This document shows positions 62,489 to 64,000 of a stretch of 64,000 nt of DNA, in pieces. Source of the DNA: Euglena gracilis (taxonomy: Eukaryota; Euglenida; Euglenophyceae; Euglenales); NCBI GenBank assembly GCA_039621445.1, contig CP154954.1, positions 1,798,001 to 1,862,000 on the forward strand. Direction: 5' to 3'. How positions within the stretch are numbered: the stretch's first letter is position 1; each line of letters opens with the position of its first letter. The notes below the pieces were generated by a model. The model saw nothing but the letters and a program-made list of their open reading frames with translations. It was not told the origin of the DNA and searched no databases. The position numbers and the translations under genes were made by a program.

Positions 62489-63558
62489 TCCGGCCTGCAC
62501 GGCGAAAAACGCTCATTTTCGGCTCAAAAACATGTTTTCCGGGTCCAGGAGGCCCAAAAAACATCGTTTCGGGCGAAAAAAATTTTTCGATATTTTTCGA
62601 CTTTTTTGACCCGGTTTTGACCCAAAATCAATGGGTTGGCGGCCCAAAACGGGGCGCTGGCGGGTCGAAAAACGCTCATTTTCAGCTCAAAAACGCTTTT
62701 TCCGGGTCCGGGAGGCCAAAAAACATGGTTTTGGGCAAAAAAATTTTTTTCGATTTTTTTCGACTTTTTTGACCCGGTTTTGACCCAAAGTCAATGGGTT
62801 GGCGAACCAAAACGGGGCGCTGGCGGGTCGAAAAACGCTCATTTTCAGCTCAAAACCACTTTTTCCGGGTCCGGGAGGCCAAAAAAACCTGGTTTTGGGC
62901 GAAAAAAATTTTCGATTTTTTCGCCTTTTTTGGCCGAAAACGGGTCAGTCGGACAGTGGGAAAAATGCACAAAACGGCCATTTGGACCGAAAAACGGCCG
63001 TATCTCGGGCCAGGCGGGGAGTTGGCCCAAACTGCGCATACCGGTGGATAGGGCGTCCCAAAGTTGTGGAATGAGGTACTCTTTAGTTTTTCTCAACTCC
63101 CCGGCGTTTTCGAGATATTTTGAATTTTTCGATTTTTTGACCCCAAAATGACCCCTTTTGGCAGAGCCCCCCCCCCTGGCAAAACCACAAAACGGCCGTA
63201 TCTCGGGCTAGGCGGGGAGTTGGCCCAAACCGCGCATACCGGTGGAAAGGGCGTCCCAAAGTTGTGGAATGAGGTACTCTTTGGTTTTTCTCAACTCCCC
63301 GGCGTTTTCGAGATATTTTGAATTTTTCGATTTTTTGACCCCAAAATGACCCCCTGTTGCCGGTCCAACAAAATTTCTTTGGAAAAAAAACGGTACGCAA
63401 CTTTTTTGCTCGGGCCAGATCTCCGGCCTGGCGCGGAGTTGCGGGCAAAGTGAGGGCTCTGGACAAACTAGGGACCGTCTCCTAACCTATAGGCTATTAA
63501 CCTTTCGGGTCCCGAAATCCAATCACATCGATAATCCTCGGGGGCCCGAGCCTACTCA

Positions 63559-63572
63559 GGGGGGGGGGGGGG

Positions 63573-63608
<36 letters not shown>
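63559..63608 (+). repeat. G-run of 14 and 35 G
   Basis: Fourteen G, a single C at 63573, and then 35 uninterrupted G, before module copy 8. Confidence 0.8.
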
Positions 63609-63609
<1 letters not shown>

Positions 63610-63627
63610 GGGGGGGGTTTCGGGGGG

Positions 63628-63714
63628 GGTGGTAAGCTTCGCTCTTACTCTAAAGAGATAAGAGCTCAGCGACCAGGGTGTGACGTAGAGCTGAGCTCTT
63701 TGGGAGACCACCCC
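63628..63714 (+). repeat. Structured 80-bp module, copy 8
   Basis: Full consensus, with GGTGGT at the 5' side and ACCACCCC at the 3' side able to form an outer stem. It is followed by a CCGGCGG tract and the start of a fourth minisatellite array. Confidence 0.85.
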
Positions 63715-63899
63715 AGTCCGGCCCGGCCCGGCCGGCGTGGGGCCCGCGGCGGCCCGGCGGAAAGGGCGGGCGGCGGCGGCCCGGCCGGGGCCGGCGGCCC
63801 GGCGGCCGGCGGCCGGCGGGCCCGGCGGCCCGGCGGCCCGCCCGGCCCGGCCGGCGGCCCGGCCCGGCCCAGCCGGCGGCCCGGCGGCCCGCGACCGGA

Positions 63900-64000
63900 T
63901 CAATGATCATGATGGCCATCCGGGGTCATGATGGCCATCATTGGTCATGATGGCCATCCGGGGTCATGATGGCCATCAATTGGTCATGATGGCCATCGGC
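63900..64000 (+). repeat. 19-bp palindromic minisatellite, array 4 (cut by window end)
   Basis: Five units of the same two subtypes, running off the window. Confidence 0.9.

Larger units (their letters stand above)
57017..64000. repeat. Right GC-rich higher-order repeat array
   Basis: Same block types, order and orientation as the left array. It has 162-bp repeats (57040-57140, 57315-57900, 59210-59690, 61619-61780, 62490-62990) and inverted-repeat blocks (58150-59055, 59695-60080, 61790-62356, 62990-63558). Modules, G-runs, CCGGCGG tracts (57165-57315, 60207-60350, 63715-63895) and minisatellites also recur. Long stretches are nearly identical to the left array, for example 60300-60700 to 37400-37700. 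It runs off the end of the window. Confidence 0.9.

Overview
The window is two unlike halves joined at one point. Bases 1-35694 are a very AT-rich, intron-dense plastid genome segment. Bases 35695-64000 are GC-rich, repeat-laden DNA that looks nuclear and carries a broken Helitron-type transposon. The plastid half points to a photosynthetic euglenid. Its genes are cut by many introns: short ones of about 95-120 bases with the NTNNG 5' end of euglenid group III introns, and longer ones starting GTGYG, several with a recognisable group II domain V. The minus-strand gene order psbE-psbF-psbL-psbJ, rpl23-rpl2-rps19-rpl22-rps3-(roaA-like)-rpl16-rpl14-rpl5-rps8-rpl36-trnI-rps14-trnF-trnC-rps2-atpI-atpH-atpF-atpA-rps18 agrees with what I recall of the Euglena ribosomal and ATP synthase operons. 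The nuclear-like half is independently consistent with a euglenid, because at 42331-42358 it holds a close match to the Euglena spliced leader.

Layout. 1-8900, plus strand: rbcL (5' truncated by the window), rpl32, psaC, rps9, rpl12, psbZ, rpoA. 9009-9176, minus strand: trnS(UGA), trnP(UGG). 9290-9403, plus strand: psaJ. 9432-35694, minus strand: one long run of ribosomal-protein, ATP synthase and photosystem II genes, interrupted by a 3.2 kb T-rich non-coding block between rpl5 and rpl14. Exon sums that return whole codons and normal lengths (psaC 81 aa, rps9 125 aa, rps3 217 aa, atpA 512 aa, rps14 100 aa, rpl16 135 aa) support the intron boundaries proposed here.

35695-41722 and 57017-64000 are higher-order repeat arrays in the same orientation. 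Their blocks recur in a fixed order: a roughly 400-700 bp block rich in inverted repeats, a G-run, an 80-bp structured module, a CCGGCGG tract, a 19-bp palindromic minisatellite and a 162-bp repeat. They bracket a 15 kb island holding the spliced-leader-like sequence, a 155-bp GTGCAC satellite (42690-46330) and a minus-strand Helitron/Helentron-like element (46777-55004). The element has C2H2 fingers, a Rep domain with two tyrosines, a Pif1-type helicase and an OTU protease domain, broken by several frameshifts.

The join at 35694/35695 truncates psbE. On the nuclear side it falls at the loop of a 10-bp perfect hairpin seen intact at 58646-58670. This may be a plastid-to-nucleus insertion, a rearrangement, or a chimeric assembly or read. 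The sequence alone cannot decide which.
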